From contig DXMW01000018.1 in NCBI GenBank assembly GCA_019414045.1, positions 3,046 to 67,045 of the forward strand: a DNA stretch of 64,000 nt, in the 5' to 3' direction. Each line of letters starts with the position of its first letter. Position 1 is the first letter of the stretch. Position numbers and translations under genes: made by a program. Source of the stretch: Collinsella sp. (GTDB lineage Bacteria > Actinomycetota > Coriobacteriia > Coriobacteriales > Coriobacteriaceae). This document shows, piece by piece, positions 52,614 through 61,910 of this stretch. The notes below the pieces were generated by a model, which was not told the origin of the DNA, searched no databases, and saw only the letters and a list, made by a program, of their open reading frames with translations.

Positions 52614-54749
52614 ATGCTCTTTTCCCGCCGTTCTGCTACATTTGCCTGCGCCATTGCGCTTGTCGTAATGGCGGTCACCCCTTATCACCGGTTTTCATCT
52701 TCAATCGGCCTAGCGTCAGGTGCAATGACCTGGCTCGTTATCCTGGGCGCATGCCTCGCGGCGTTTGTTCATGGTGCTGCGCTATGCAAGGGGGGAATGA
52801 GAAGGCCGAGGCATCTCGGTGCCATCGGTGTTTTCCTTGGTGTTATTGCAACGGTTCCCGAATGGGCCGACCTGGCTTTCTATGCTCGCGGAGACTCTAT
52901 TCCAATCGTGTTTGCACCGATTTGGTTGTTACATGGCGTTTCGTGTGTCTCGTGCTTTGTTGGATCGCTGCTTCTCTCATATGTTATTTGGGGCACGGCG
53001 GACTCTCCTTTGACGCAGAGGTCGACACGGACTGACGAAAGGGAAACTCGTCACCCGCAGGACGCGATTTTTACAGAAACAATAGCCGTCATGTCTTGCC
53101 TGCTGTTTTGCTGTCGAGTTTCATGGAGAGTCGTTCCCGAGCCATGGGGGATGCCCCCTGTAACGGCCGCGTCAATTGGCCTTGCGCTTTTAATTCCGTT
53201 GGTCTATCTCGCATTGACTGTGGCCCCGCCGTTTTGCCGCCCTCGTGCCTTTGGCCATGGGCGGCGCGACGTGTTTGCCTGTTCTGTGCTCGTAGCAGTT
53301 CCTATTGGTCTTATTCCGGCTGTTGAGGCGGCATACTTCGCAAGCGATGCCGTGGTCATTGCATTGCTGGCGATGGGGTCCGTTATCGCTGCTGCCTTCG
53401 TATGCATGTTGCTAAGGGGGAAACGGGACAACAATTCGGATATCGCCTGTGCGTCCGACACATTCGATGCGGGGGTGTTTTCCCCTGCCCTGTCGCCTAG
53501 AGAAGAGCAGTTTGTTCGACTGCTGCTCAAAGGGAAAACGCCGGCGGAAATTGCCAAGGAGACGGATACGAAGCCATCGACGGTGAGAACAACGCTTCAC
53601 CGAGCATACGGGAAGGCGTCGGTTGCGGGCTCACGCGAGCTCGTGGCGCTGTTTGCGGGTGAGGGCGATACTGTAGGGCATGAGCTACCGCAGCGGCATG
53701 CTGACGATATAGTGGCATCAGCTCGAACGCGCCGGCTGTTTCGATGCCTGCTCACATTATTCTTTATCCTCCTTGCGGCGGGGCCCTTGGTAATGGCGGA
53801 TAGCGATTGGGGGTCCGGTGTTTCGCGGGCTGTCGCCTTTTCCCTCTTAAGCTACGCATTGGGTCTCGGACTGCTTCTGTCGCTACGCTACGCGGGTGGA
53901 AAAGCGAATCGTGGCGCTGCGCTGGATAGAGCGGGTGAAGCGATTTGGCTCGGAAGCCCGTACGTATGGGCGGTGCTATCTGCTGTGGAATGGTCTTTTA
54001 TCTATATCGCAGCATTGATGTGCATACGCGTTCCGTTGATGGCTGTGCCGGTCCTGTTTTGCGGCGTGGCGTCTACGGCTTCGCTCGCTGTTGGGCTGCG
54101 TCCGTTTAAGGTGCATGCCCATGCTCGGGCTATCGTGCCGTTGGTGTCAATGGGCATGGTTGCCTTAATCTATGCGGTCGCTAGGGGGCGAATCCATGGA
54201 CTTGCGGTGCTGACGGGGGTGCTGCTCACATATATAGTGATGCGAAGCTGTCCGCAGCGCAAAATGCTTGGGATATGGATGCTCTGCTTTGGGGCGACGG
54301 CTCCTGTTTGGGCTGTCTTGCTCAATATGGTGCAGGATCTGACGGTTTTCGAGCCGTTGTTCCTCGCGTCGTTGTTGGGGCAAAGTTCGGCTGTCAATGT
54401 CGTCGTGGCAACGGTGATTGTTTGCTGGTCTGTGCCCATGTTCGTTACGCACATCGCGCTCGCCCGCTCGGTTGAGGACGAGAAGGCCGTCTTGGAGTAC
54501 CGGGCGAACGGGTCCACCGAAACGGCCCGCGTGCGCCAGCTGGCCCTGCTTACGTCGCGCTCCCTTTCTGATGTTCAGTCGCAAATTTTGCTGATGACGG
54601 CAGAGGGGGCAACGACAAAGGCCATTGCGGAGGATGTCGGTTACGCTGCATCTACGGTGCAAGCGCTGCGGTCTGCATCTTACCGCCAGTTGAAGATCAA
54701 GAATAAGGCGGAGCTAATTTTATTGTTATCGCAGGTAAATAACGTGTAA
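52614..54749 (+). CDS. Membrane LuxR regulator with two membrane-HTH halves
   Basis: The 711-aa protein has about seven hydrophobic helices, a LuxR-type helix-turn-helix near 293-350 (LSPREEQFVRLLLKGKTPAEIAKET...STVRTTLHRAY), then a second set of helices (about 365-620) and a C-terminal helix-turn-helix near 645-705 (RSLSDVQSQILLMTAEGATTKAIAED...STVQALRSASY). Coriobacteria encode many proteins with one such half; here the module appears duplicated in one chain. The second HTH is diverged. Start at 52614 has GGAGG four bases upstream. It lies upstream of a secreted protein and ABC genes in the same direction, and probably controls them. Confidence 0.85.
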   Translation: MLFSRRSATFACAIALVVMAVTPYHRFSSSIGLASGAMTWLVILGACLAAFVHGAALCKGGMRRPRHLGAIGVFLGVIATVPEWADLAFYARGDSIPIVFAPIWLLHGVSCVSCFVGSLLLSYVIWGTADSPLTQRSTRTDERETRHPQDAIFTETIAVMSCLLFCCRVSWRVVPEPWGMPPVTAASIGLALLIPLVYLALTVAPPFCRPRAFGHGRRDVFACSVLVAVPIGLIPAVEAAYFASDAVVIALLAMGSVIAAAFVCMLLRGKRDNNSDIACASDTFDAGVFSPALSPREEQFVRLLLKGKTPAEIAKETDTKPSTVRTTLHRAYGKASVAGSRELVALFAGEGDTVGHELPQRHADDIVASARTRRLFRCLLTLFFILLAAGPLVMADSDWGSGVSRAVAFSLLSYALGLGLLLSLRYAGGKANRGAALDRAGEAIWLGSPYVWAVLSAVEWSFIYIAALMCIRVPLMAVPVLFCGVASTASLAVGLRPFKVHAHARAIVPLVSMGMVALIYAVARGRIHGLAVLTGVLLTYIVMRSCPQRKMLGIWMLCFGATAPVWAVLLNMVQDLTVFEPLFLASLLGQSSAVNVVVATVIVCWSVPMFVTHIALARSVEDEKAVLEYRANGSTETARVRQLALLTSRSLSDVQSQILLMTAEGATTKAIAEDVGYAASTVQALRSASYRQLKIKNKAELILLLSQVNNV

Positions 54750-54858
54750 ACGCCTGAGCAATCAACTCAATAGCGGGTGTTTACAGACATCTTTCTCTAT
54801 TCATGCGAAGGTTGCCGTGCGTCGACGCATTGTTAACCGCTTTTGATTGGAGAAGGCC

Positions 54859-55371
54859 ATGATTAAGCCAAGGAGCGCTATTGCTCGAATCGGAGTCGGC
54901 TTGGTGATTGCAGCTGGTCTGTCCCTAGGGGTTCCCGCTGCATCGTTTGCACAAGAGGAGTTTGACACCTCTCAGGTTTCCAGCATTACTCAAAACGCCG
55001 ATACGGGAATTACGACCTGTACGAACAATGCCGATAAGGCATTTAGTTTTCAATGTGCCGGGACGAGTGCAACTGGCTACCGTCAAAAGGATGATTCCTC
55101 ATCGCTCTATCTGGATATCCAGGGCCATACGGGAAATCCGCTTCGGTTATATACAGACGGTGCGTATAACACAAGCGGTAGCGGCAGCATGAATTGTACT
55201 CAGGGAACGTATCGTTCGAATCACAAGGGACAGTGGGAAATGTATAACCTCGTCCGTGAGAACGGGCGATCTGCGGCGCGACTGACTGCATGGGCGGAGT
55301 CTGGCTACGGCACTGTTATTGGTGTATGGAGCCCCGACTGCGTCGGGCATTTCCACAAGCTTCCCGCATAG
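54859..55371 (+). CDS. Secreted cysteine-containing protein of unknown function
   Basis: The 170-aa precursor has a classical signal peptide (basic start, LGVPAASFA before QEEFD; cleavage likely at about 32). The mature part of about 138 residues contains four cysteines (TTCTNN, FQCAGT, MNCTQG, PDCVGH), a Ser/Gly/Tyr-rich middle (QKDDSSSLYLDIQGHTGN) and an aromatic C-terminal region. This resembles small secreted proteins encoded next to ABC exporters in Firmicutes (DUF2712- or lactococcin-972-like neighbourhoods), but I cannot assign a family. GGAGAAGG precedes the ATG. It is the first gene after the LuxR regulator. Confidence 0.8.
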   Translation: MIKPRSAIARIGVGLVIAAGLSLGVPAASFAQEEFDTSQVSSITQNADTGITTCTNNADKAFSFQCAGTSATGYRQKDDSSSLYLDIQGHTGNPLRLYTDGAYNTSGSGSMNCTQGTYRSNHKGQWEMYNLVRENGRSAARLTAWAESGYGTVIGVWSPDCVGHFHKLPA

Positions 55372-55425
55372 TTGTTTGAAATGGCTCCCTTCCGGCTTTC
55401 TGGGTCGGAAAGGGGAGGAGGACGT

Positions 55426-56307
55426 ATGAACCAAAAGCTCGCAAGATACGAACTGTCGAAAACGATTAGACGTCCAGCTTTTATCCTTGCTCTCTTGATT
55501 GCGGTCGCAGTTGCAATAGCTGCCGCGCTGGAGCCGTGGGCAAATTTGGAAAAAGAGCGTCACAACCTTCTTTCTTTTGGTTACGGCGTTGGCGTGCAAG
55601 CCGAAAATTATCTCGGTCAAACACGTGAAAGCAGCTTCGGTAACTGGATTGTTGTGAGCGCGAACGCGCCACTGTCTGCGTCGGTGTTTTTCTATGCACT
55701 GCCCCTGCTTGCAATGTTGGCTGGATCTTGGTCGTGTCTCTTTGAGCGTTTGAGTGGTTATGACATGCAGATATGCACGCGCGTTTCCAGAAAGGCGTAC
55801 GTGAACGTAAAGATGCTGTCTGCTTTCCTCTCCGCGTTTACAGTGACTGCCATTCCTCTGCTCGTCAATTTCCTGATCGTCTCGATGCTTTTTCCTGCGT
55901 ATCTTCCTCGGGTCGATGAGTCGACTTACGTAGGACTTTACCTGCATAGCTACTTCTCCGGTCTATTTTATTCGCATCCTTTGTCATATGTGCTCGCATA
56001 CACGCTGTTCGATGCTGTCACGCTCGGGACTTTATCCATGGCTGTAACTGGCTTCTCAATTTTGTTTCGTAGCAGAATCAAAGCGATAATTGTCCCGTAT
56101 CTGCTAATGGTTGCGTGGCATTTTGCAAATGGCTGGATCTTCGGCGTAATGGCTTGTGTGGGGTTTAACTGCAATATCCTCAACAGCATCAGGTCGGAAT
56201 CGCTGAATAACTGGCCAGACATTCGAGCCGGTTTTGCGGAAATCATATTATTGACCCTTGCTTCGTTGGCTTTTTCTGGGGCGTGGAAAAGACGCGAGGT
56301 GGTCTGA
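55426..56307 (+). CDS. ABC-2-like membrane protein
   Basis: The 293-aa protein has about six transmembrane helices, the first at about 15-35 after a basic start (MNQKLARYELSKTIRRP), as in ABC-2 type transport permeases. It lacks clear family motifs. The start at 55426 follows GGGAGGAGG; the TGA overlaps the next ATG by one base. Together with the following two genes it would make a transporter with one ATPase and two dissimilar membrane subunits. Confidence 0.8.
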   Translation: MNQKLARYELSKTIRRPAFILALLIAVAVAIAAALEPWANLEKERHNLLSFGYGVGVQAENYLGQTRESSFGNWIVVSANAPLSASVFFYALPLLAMLAGSWSCLFERLSGYDMQICTRVSRKAYVNVKMLSAFLSAFTVTAIPLLVNFLIVSMLFPAYLPRVDESTYVGLYLHSYFSGLFYSHPLSYVLAYTLFDAVTLGTLSMAVTGFSILFRSRIKAIIVPYLLMVAWHFANGWIFGVMACVGFNCNILNSIRSESLNNWPDIRAGFAEIILLTLASLAFSGAWKRREVV

Positions 56308-57143
56308 TGCTGTTTAGGCTGGTCGCCGCGGACCTGAGGACCGTTTTGAAGAAGAACATCATCACTTTTATTGCAATTGCGGCAGTGACCGTTGCGAACT
56401 TGGTGTACGCCTACGGATTGTCTTCTGTGTATGGGGTTAGAACGGATACCTTGGGGTTTGCGGATAATCTTGCGCTCGTGTTTGCCGGATCTGCTCCGTT
56501 TGAGCCTAGGCCCGGGGTCATGTTTGTGCCTCCGCTAGGATGGCTATTTCTCATTCTGCTTATTCTCTATACAACACTCGACTATCCGACCGAATCGTTG
56601 CACGGGTTTGGTTTGCAAGCGCTTGTTCGATGCCGGGCAAGAACCCTTTGGTGGGTCTCGCGTTTTATCTTGGTGGCGGCAGTAACGGCATTTTCACTGC
56701 TCGTGGTGGTTTGCTCTGTTGTGATTTGGAGCTTGGTGGTGAGCTCCTCGTTCAGCGCGGTCATTCATGGTGAGTCGCTTCAACTGGCTAATTTGGCGCC
56801 GTGGTTTCTCAAAGCTGCCGAGGCAGATGCGCTGCCGTTTTTCATAAGTCTCTTATTTGCTTTTGAGGCGCTTGCGTTTGCGCAGGCAGCGGTTGGGTTT
56901 GTGCTTGGGTCGTCAGTCTCGTTTGTGGTTTTAATGAGCTACCTGATCTGCTCGGCATATGCACGACATTGGGCGCTATTGGGTAACGCCTTGATGCTGT
57001 TGCGCTGGGGTGGAATTGTCAAAGAGGGAATCGCGGCGGGCTCGAGTGTCTTGTCATCAATTGGGCTTATGTCGTTATGCCTATCGTTGGGTGGACTGTG
57101 GTTTCGAAGGGCCGACCTTATAGAAAAGGGGGACAAGATATGA
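56307..57143 (+). CDS. ABC-2-like membrane protein
   Basis: The 278-aa protein has about six hydrophobic helices with an amphipathic start (MLFRLVAADLRTVLKKN). It is similar in size and topology to the preceding protein, although I see no strong sequence identity. The ATG shares one base with the preceding stop, and its own stop overlaps the ATPase start (ATGA), so the three are translationally coupled. Confidence 0.8.
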   Translation: MLFRLVAADLRTVLKKNIITFIAIAAVTVANLVYAYGLSSVYGVRTDTLGFADNLALVFAGSAPFEPRPGVMFVPPLGWLFLILLILYTTLDYPTESLHGFGLQALVRCRARTLWWVSRFILVAAVTAFSLLVVVCSVVIWSLVVSSSFSAVIHGESLQLANLAPWFLKAAEADALPFFISLLFAFEALAFAQAAVGFVLGSSVSFVVLMSYLICSAYARHWALLGNALMLLRWGGIVKEGIAAGSSVLSSIGLMSLCLSLGGLWFRRADLIEKGDKI

Positions 57144-57784
57144 GTGTGATCGTAAGGGGCGTATCGAAGCGCATGGGTAAAAACGATGTCCTGCGCAACG
57201 TGTCCATCGAGGTTGACCCTGGGACTGTGGTCGGGCTTCAGGGGATAAACGGTTCGGGTAAGACCATGCTCATGCGAGCGGTTTGCGGGTTGATCAAGCC
57301 TACCGAAGGCGAAATCTCTATCGATGGCCAAAGGCTTGGGGCGGACATCTCGTTCCCGCCGAGTCTGGGGATGTTGATCGAGGCGCCTTCCTTTTTGGGA
57401 TATCTGTCTGGCTACGACAATCTGAAGCTCATCGCTCAGATCAAGGGCGTTGCCACCCCCGAGGACATTCGCTCTGCCCTGCGGCTCGTGGGGCTCGATG
57501 CAGACGAAAAAAAGAAGTTCCGAGCATACTCGCTTGGGATGAAGCAGCGTCTGGGGATAGCTGCGGCAATTATGGAGAAGCCGAAGCTGCTTGTTCTCGA
57601 TGAGCCAACGAATGCCCTCGACGAAGCGGGCGTTGAAATGCTCAAGCGCGTTGTGGCGATGGCGGCATCAACGGGTCGTGAGGTCCTTCTGTCCAGCCAT
57701 GACGGAGAGGTGCTCGAGGAACTGGCCGATCGGGTTTACTGCATGCGCGACGGTGCCGTTGTGAAAGTTCGGGAAAGGTCGTGA
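57140..57784 (+). CDS. ABC transporter ATP-binding protein
   Basis: The 214-aa protein has Walker A GINGSGKT, the Q-loop region, an ABC signature YSLGMKQRLG, Walker B LLVLDEPTNALDE and a switch His in LLSSHD. The YSLGMKQRLG form is typical of ATPases that pair with ABC-2 permeases for drug, lantibiotic or bacteriocin export and immunity. The preceding gene's stop and the following gene's putative start overlap it. Confidence 0.96.
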   Translation: MSVIVRGVSKRMGKNDVLRNVSIEVDPGTVVGLQGINGSGKTMLMRAVCGLIKPTEGEISIDGQRLGADISFPPSLGMLIEAPSFLGYLSGYDNLKLIAQIKGVATPEDIRSALRLVGLDADEKKKFRAYSLGMKQRLGIAAAIMEKPKLLVLDEPTNALDEAGVEMLKRVVAMAASTGREVLLSSHDGEVLEELADRVYCMRDGAVVKVRERS

Positions 57785-57789
57785 GCGCG

Positions 57790-58449
57790 ATGAAGAAGAC
57801 CCTGTGGACGAGAAGATCGGCGCTCGCGCTTTTTTGCTGTGCTGCTACCGGCCTTGCGGGCATGAGGGTGAGCGTCGTTAACGGGAACCGGACGGTCATT
57901 CCTGAGAAATATTACGCGGAGGGCGAATGGCTCTCGATGGATGGAGCGTTTCTGGGGTCGAAGGATGTGGTGACTGATGGGTATTCGTTTTGCATAGACG
58001 GGGCAGAGTTGCTCACGCCGCGCGAGTATCTCAAACGAGCACATGACGATTATTCAAAATATGGCACCGTGGATACGAAAACGAGACTGAAGGATGCCGA
58101 CATCACGTGCGTTATCGCCGTAAAGATGCGTGTCAGAAATAGGGATAATATCGACGGTGGAATCAAAGCGTATGTTTGGCATCTGGTTCCGGAGTCTGCG
58201 CCAAACTATGATTTTGTAGTCAATACCGATCTGATAACGCAAGCCATGCCGGTCCTTGGCGGCTCTGCTGCGTTTGCCGTGGAGGTTGGGGCAGAAAACG
58301 AGTTGCTCGTCCCATTTATGATGCAGAACACCAACGACTATTTCGAAGGTTACGAGACCGTCCGTTTTGAGAAAGCATTTCCCGGGACTTACACGATGAA
58401 GATGACCGATCTGCCGGAGCGGAGGCTCTTAAGGTTTGAAGTGAAATAG
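57790..58449 (+). CDS. Exported protein of unknown function
   Basis: The 219-aa protein starts MKKTLWTRRSALALFCCAATGLAG, a signal peptide or anchor; the TRRSALA segment weakly resembles a twin-arginine signal. The mature part is beta-rich with features of extracytoplasmic DUF-type domains (a conserved-looking VIAVKMRVRNRDNIDGGIKA segment). No family recognised. A GTG at 57781 overlaps the ATPase stop and could be the real start. It closes the operon before a hairpin. Confidence 0.72.
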   Translation: MKKTLWTRRSALALFCCAATGLAGMRVSVVNGNRTVIPEKYYAEGEWLSMDGAFLGSKDVVTDGYSFCIDGAELLTPREYLKRAHDDYSKYGTVDTKTRLKDADITCVIAVKMRVRNRDNIDGGIKAYVWHLVPESAPNYDFVVNTDLITQAMPVLGGSAAFAVEVGAENELLVPFMMQNTNDYFEGYETVRFEKAFPGTYTMKMTDLPERRLLRFEVK

Positions 58450-58486
58450 CTCGAGAGCAAGGCAAAACGGGTCCATTGGCGGTACG

Positions 58487-58526
58487 CGCGCCCGATTCCA
58501 GGCGCCCCGGCCCGGAATCGGGCGCG
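58487..58526. terminator. Hairpin ending the accessory operon
   Basis: CGCGCCCGATTCC (58487-58499) is perfectly inverted at 58514-58526. It lies between two convergent genes; there is no T-run, but the GC-rich stem is strong. Confidence 0.65.
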
Positions 58527-58554
58527 GGACGAGGCGCCTTCGGTGTCGGCCGGC

Positions 58555-59271
58555 CTACCGCTTCTTCTTGCTCTTCTTCTGCTTGCGCTGCTTGCCCTTG
58601 GTCTCCTGGGGCTTGTCGCCCTGTTTTGCTTCGGCAGCGGCCTTTTCTGCCTTCATCTTCTTGCGTTTGGTCTCGATGCGGAGTTTTTTGTTGATGCGCG
58701 TCTTAAGGAAGGGACCGAACTGCTCGGCATCGCCGCGGACAAAGGTGTCCTTAGGGATCGTCACGCCCTGGTCGGCGAACATGGCCACAAAGATGCGCTC
58801 GCCGTCGAGCACATGGTCGAGCTTTTCAAACGGGAAGAACTGCGACTTGCCGCTCGTGCCCCAAACCATCAGGCCGTCCTCGTTGGCGGCGACGCGGCGA
58901 TAGCGGCCACCCATGGACTCGTCGGCCTCAACGGCGTCGATAAAGTCGCGGGCGAGGGTGTGGTGCAGGTTTTTGCTCCACCAGGCCAAAAAGGCGCCGA
59001 ATACGATCAAGACGACGCCAAACTTGATCCAGTTGCCGCCGGCCACCAGCATGCCGATGCCGATGAGCGCGGCAATTGCCGCGGCGACATACAGCGAGCC
59101 GCGACGCCTGGGCGAGGCGACCAGGCGGGCGAAGTCGGTGACGAGGTCGTTTTCGTACTGGTACTCGTTGAGGTACAGGATGCCGTCATCGGCTGCTGCC
59201 TGCTCCTCGAGCGCGACCTCGACCTGGTCGGCTGCTTCGGAGGGAACGAGGTTGCTCTCTGCGTCTGCCAT
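58555..59271 (-). CDS. YcxB-like membrane protein with Lys-rich tail
   Basis: The 238-aa protein has two central helices (about 58-95; LYVAAAIAALIGIGMLVAGG and FGVVLIVFGAFLAWW) flanked by soluble parts. The C-terminal part resembles the YcxB-like domain (EDGLMVWGTSGKSQFFPFEKLDHVL) and ends in about 40 Lys-rich residues. Function unknown. It is convergent with the accessory operon and divergent from dnaX. Confidence 0.75.
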   Translation of the reverse strand: MADAESNLVPSEAADQVEVALEEQAAADDGILYLNEYQYENDLVTDFARLVASPRRRGSLYVAAAIAALIGIGMLVAGGNWIKFGVVLIVFGAFLAWWSKNLHHTLARDFIDAVEADESMGGRYRRVAANEDGLMVWGTSGKSQFFPFEKLDHVLDGERIFVAMFADQGVTIPKDTFVRGDAEQFGPFLKTRINKKLRIETKRKKMKAEKAAAEAKQGDKPQETKGKQRKQKKSKKKR

Positions 59272-59387
59272 GCTCTTTGGACTCCTATCGCGGCGGGCTC
59301 GCCGTACGGGTTATTATGGAATGCAGTATGCCGTGCGACCGCATGGCCGCCGCGGCAACAAGACTCAGTATACCCGGGGGAGCACCC

Positions 59388-61856
59388 ATGGAATCGTTGT
59401 ACCGAAAGTATCGCCCGCTCACCTTTGACTCCGTGGTGGGCCAGCAGCATATCGTCTCGACGCTCGAGCACGCCATCACCGAGGGGCGCCTGTCCCACGC
59501 CTACCTGTTCTGCGGACCGCGCGGCACGGGCAAGACCACCATGGCGCGCATTCTGGCCAAGGCGCTGCTGTGCCGCAATGCCGAGGCGGCGCGCGCCGAG
59601 GGTGCAAGCGGCTGCATGCCCGACGGTACTTGCGAGGAGTGCGAGCTCATTGCCGAGGGTAACCACCCCGATGTCTACGAGCTCGATGCCGCCTCCCGCA
59701 CGGGCGTGGACAATGTGCGCGAGGAAATCATCAACTCCGTCAACTTTGCCCCGGTGCGCGGCAAGTACAAGATCTATATCATCGACGAGGTCCACATGCT
59801 CACGACGGCGGCGTTCAACGCGCTGCTCAAGACGCTCGAGGAGCCGCCGGCACACGTGATCTTTGTGCTGTGCACCACCGACCCGCAAAAGATTCTGGAG
59901 ACCATCCTCTCGCGCTGCCAGCGTTTCGATTTCCATCGCATCGGCAACGAGGATATCGAGCGTCGCCTGGCATACGTGTGCGAGCAGGAGGGATTCGATT
60001 ACGACGACGAGGCGCTGGCCATCGTGGCGCGCCATGCAAAGGGCGGCATGCGCGACGCGTTGTCCACGCTGGAACAGCTGAGCGTTTTTGGCAACGGCGC
60101 TGTGCATGCGGACGATGCCCGCTCGCTTTTGGGCGAGGTTTCGGACCAGATTCTGGGCGAGTTTTCCCGCGCCATTGCCGATCGTGATGTTGCCGAGCTC
60201 TATGGACTGATCCGTGCGCAGGTCGAGGAAGGAAACGACCTGCTGGAGCTGACGCGCGACCTGGTAGCGCATGTGCGTGACGTGTACGTTGCCTGCGTTG
60301 CCGGTGCCCGTGCCGAGCTGTTTGAGGGCGGCTCCGAGCAGGCCGAGGCGCTTGCTGCCGAGGCCGCTGCCTTTGGCGAGCATCCTGCCGACCGCCTGGC
60401 CCGCGTGCTGACGGTGCTCGATGATGCCGCACTGGAGATGAGGGGCGCGAGCGACGTGCGCCTGGTGCTCGAGATCGCCTGCACGCGTCTGGCACGTCCC
60501 GAGGCCGATTTGACGATTGAAGCTTTGGCTGAGCGCGTAGCTCGCTTGGAGGCCATGGTTGCCAACGCCGCCGTTCCGGCGAGCGTGGCTGCTGCCGGCG
60601 CTGCGCCTGCAGCTGTTACGGCTGCGCCCGTGGCGTCACAACAGCCGACGCTGATCTCGGGTGCCCGAGCTGCCACCCCTGCCCCGTCCACTGCCCCCGC
60701 CGCTGCGCCCGCGCAACAGGGCGGCATGCCTTGGGACCGCGGTGTCGCCGCTCCGGCGGCCCAGCCTGCGCCTCGTCCTGCGTCCGTGGCGACTCCCAAG
60801 CCTGTGGCGCCCGCGCCCCAGGCTGCCCCGGCTACGGCTCCCGCGCCTGCCGCCGCTCCGGCACCCAAGCCCCAACTCAACAATGCCGCCCAGGTTGCTG
60901 CCGCCGGCGCCGCCGAGACCCCCGCGGTCGAGGATGCCGGTGAGCTCCAGCGCAAATGGGCCGAGGTCGTCGAGCGCGTCAAGGCCCAGCAGGCCTCCTA
61001 CGCGGGGCTTTTGCTTAACGCCCGCGCTACGGCCGACGATGGCTCCAAGCTCACGGTCTCGTTCCCCGCGGGTTCGACCTTTGCCATCAAGATGCTCGGT
61101 CGCGCCGATACGCAGTCGGTGGTCTTGCCGACAATCAGCGCGGTCTTCGGTCGTCGCACCGTCGACTATGTCCTGGATGGGGGTGGCACGCCGGCTCCTC
61201 AACATGAGGAGCATTCTCCATCTGCACGGGCTGCGGCATCTGCGGACCCGCAACCCGTGTCCTCGGCGGCCCCTGCATCCTCGAGCGCCAACGCGACGCA
61301 GCCAAAAACAGCACCGATAGCGGCACCGACCCCGTCGGCGCCTAAGCCCGTCGCGGCCAAATCGGCTGCTCCGGCACCGGCACCCAAGCCCGCCGCCGCG
61401 CCTGCGCCCAAGTCATCCGACCTGGGCAAAGCCCCCTGGCTGCGCTCCGACAACCCCGCTGGCGCTCCTGCCACGGGCAAGCTCCCGACCGAGCCCGCGC
61501 CCCGAGCGCCCGAGCGCGCGTCCGCTCCCAAGGCTCAGCCGTCTGCGCAGTCTGCACCGTGGGAATCCGAGCAGGTGCCCTACGATGACGCCATGGTCGG
61601 CGGCTTTGCAGGCGATGTGAGCGGGGACGATCTGCCTCCGTTCGACGTGCCGGGTGCGACGCCCGCGCCCAAGCCCGCTGCAACTGCCCCCAAAGAGGAG
61701 GACGCTCCTGCAGCTCCCTGGGAGTCCAACCCCGGCACGGGCAGTCCCTTCGGCCATCAGGGCGCAGCCCCATGCATCCCGCAGACCGAGGACGAGGCCA
61801 AAGCCCTCATCCGCAGCGTCTTCGGCCAGTCCACCATCTTCAAACCGGTGGAGTAG
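59388..61856 (+). CDS. dnaX: DNA polymerase III subunit gamma/tau
   Basis: The 822-aa protein has the clamp-loader AAA+ domain (about 1-370) with Walker A CGPRGTGKTT, a zinc-binding cysteine set (LLCRN...GCMPDGTCEEC), Walker B IYIIDEVHML and an SRC motif (ILSRCQRFDF). This is followed by a long Ala/Pro-rich region interrupted by a domain at about 520-600 (ELQRKWAEVVERV), as in many high-GC tau proteins. It loads the sliding clamp. GGAG lies six bases before the ATG at 59388; the open frame upstream is not homologous. The gene order dnaX-ybaB-recR is conventional apart from two inserted unknown genes. Confidence 0.97.
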   Translation: MESLYRKYRPLTFDSVVGQQHIVSTLEHAITEGRLSHAYLFCGPRGTGKTTMARILAKALLCRNAEAARAEGASGCMPDGTCEECELIAEGNHPDVYELDAASRTGVDNVREEIINSVNFAPVRGKYKIYIIDEVHMLTTAAFNALLKTLEEPPAHVIFVLCTTDPQKILETILSRCQRFDFHRIGNEDIERRLAYVCEQEGFDYDDEALAIVARHAKGGMRDALSTLEQLSVFGNGAVHADDARSLLGEVSDQILGEFSRAIADRDVAELYGLIRAQVEEGNDLLELTRDLVAHVRDVYVACVAGARAELFEGGSEQAEALAAEAAAFGEHPADRLARVLTVLDDAALEMRGASDVRLVLEIACTRLARPEADLTIEALAERVARLEAMVANAAVPASVAAAGAAPAAVTAAPVASQQPTLISGARAATPAPSTAPAAAPAQQGGMPWDRGVAAPAAQPAPRPASVATPKPVAPAPQAAPATAPAPAAAPAPKPQLNNAAQVAAAGAAETPAVEDAGELQRKWAEVVERVKAQQASYAGLLLNARATADDGSKLTVSFPAGSTFAIKMLGRADTQSVVLPTISAVFGRRTVDYVLDGGGTPAPQHEEHSPSARAAASADPQPVSSAAPASSSANATQPKTAPIAAPTPSAPKPVAAKSAAPAPAPKPAAAPAPKSSDLGKAPWLRSDNPAGAPATGKLPTEPAPRAPERASAPKAQPSAQSAPWESEQVPYDDAMVGGFAGDVSGDDLPPFDVPGATPAPKPAATAPKEEDAPAAPWESNPGTGSPFGHQGAAPCIPQTEDEAKALIRSVFGQSTIFKPVE

Positions 61857-61910
61857 CTGTACGGGCGGGTATACTGCTCAGGAAGAGACTTCTTTGAACG
61901 GAGCGAGCTT

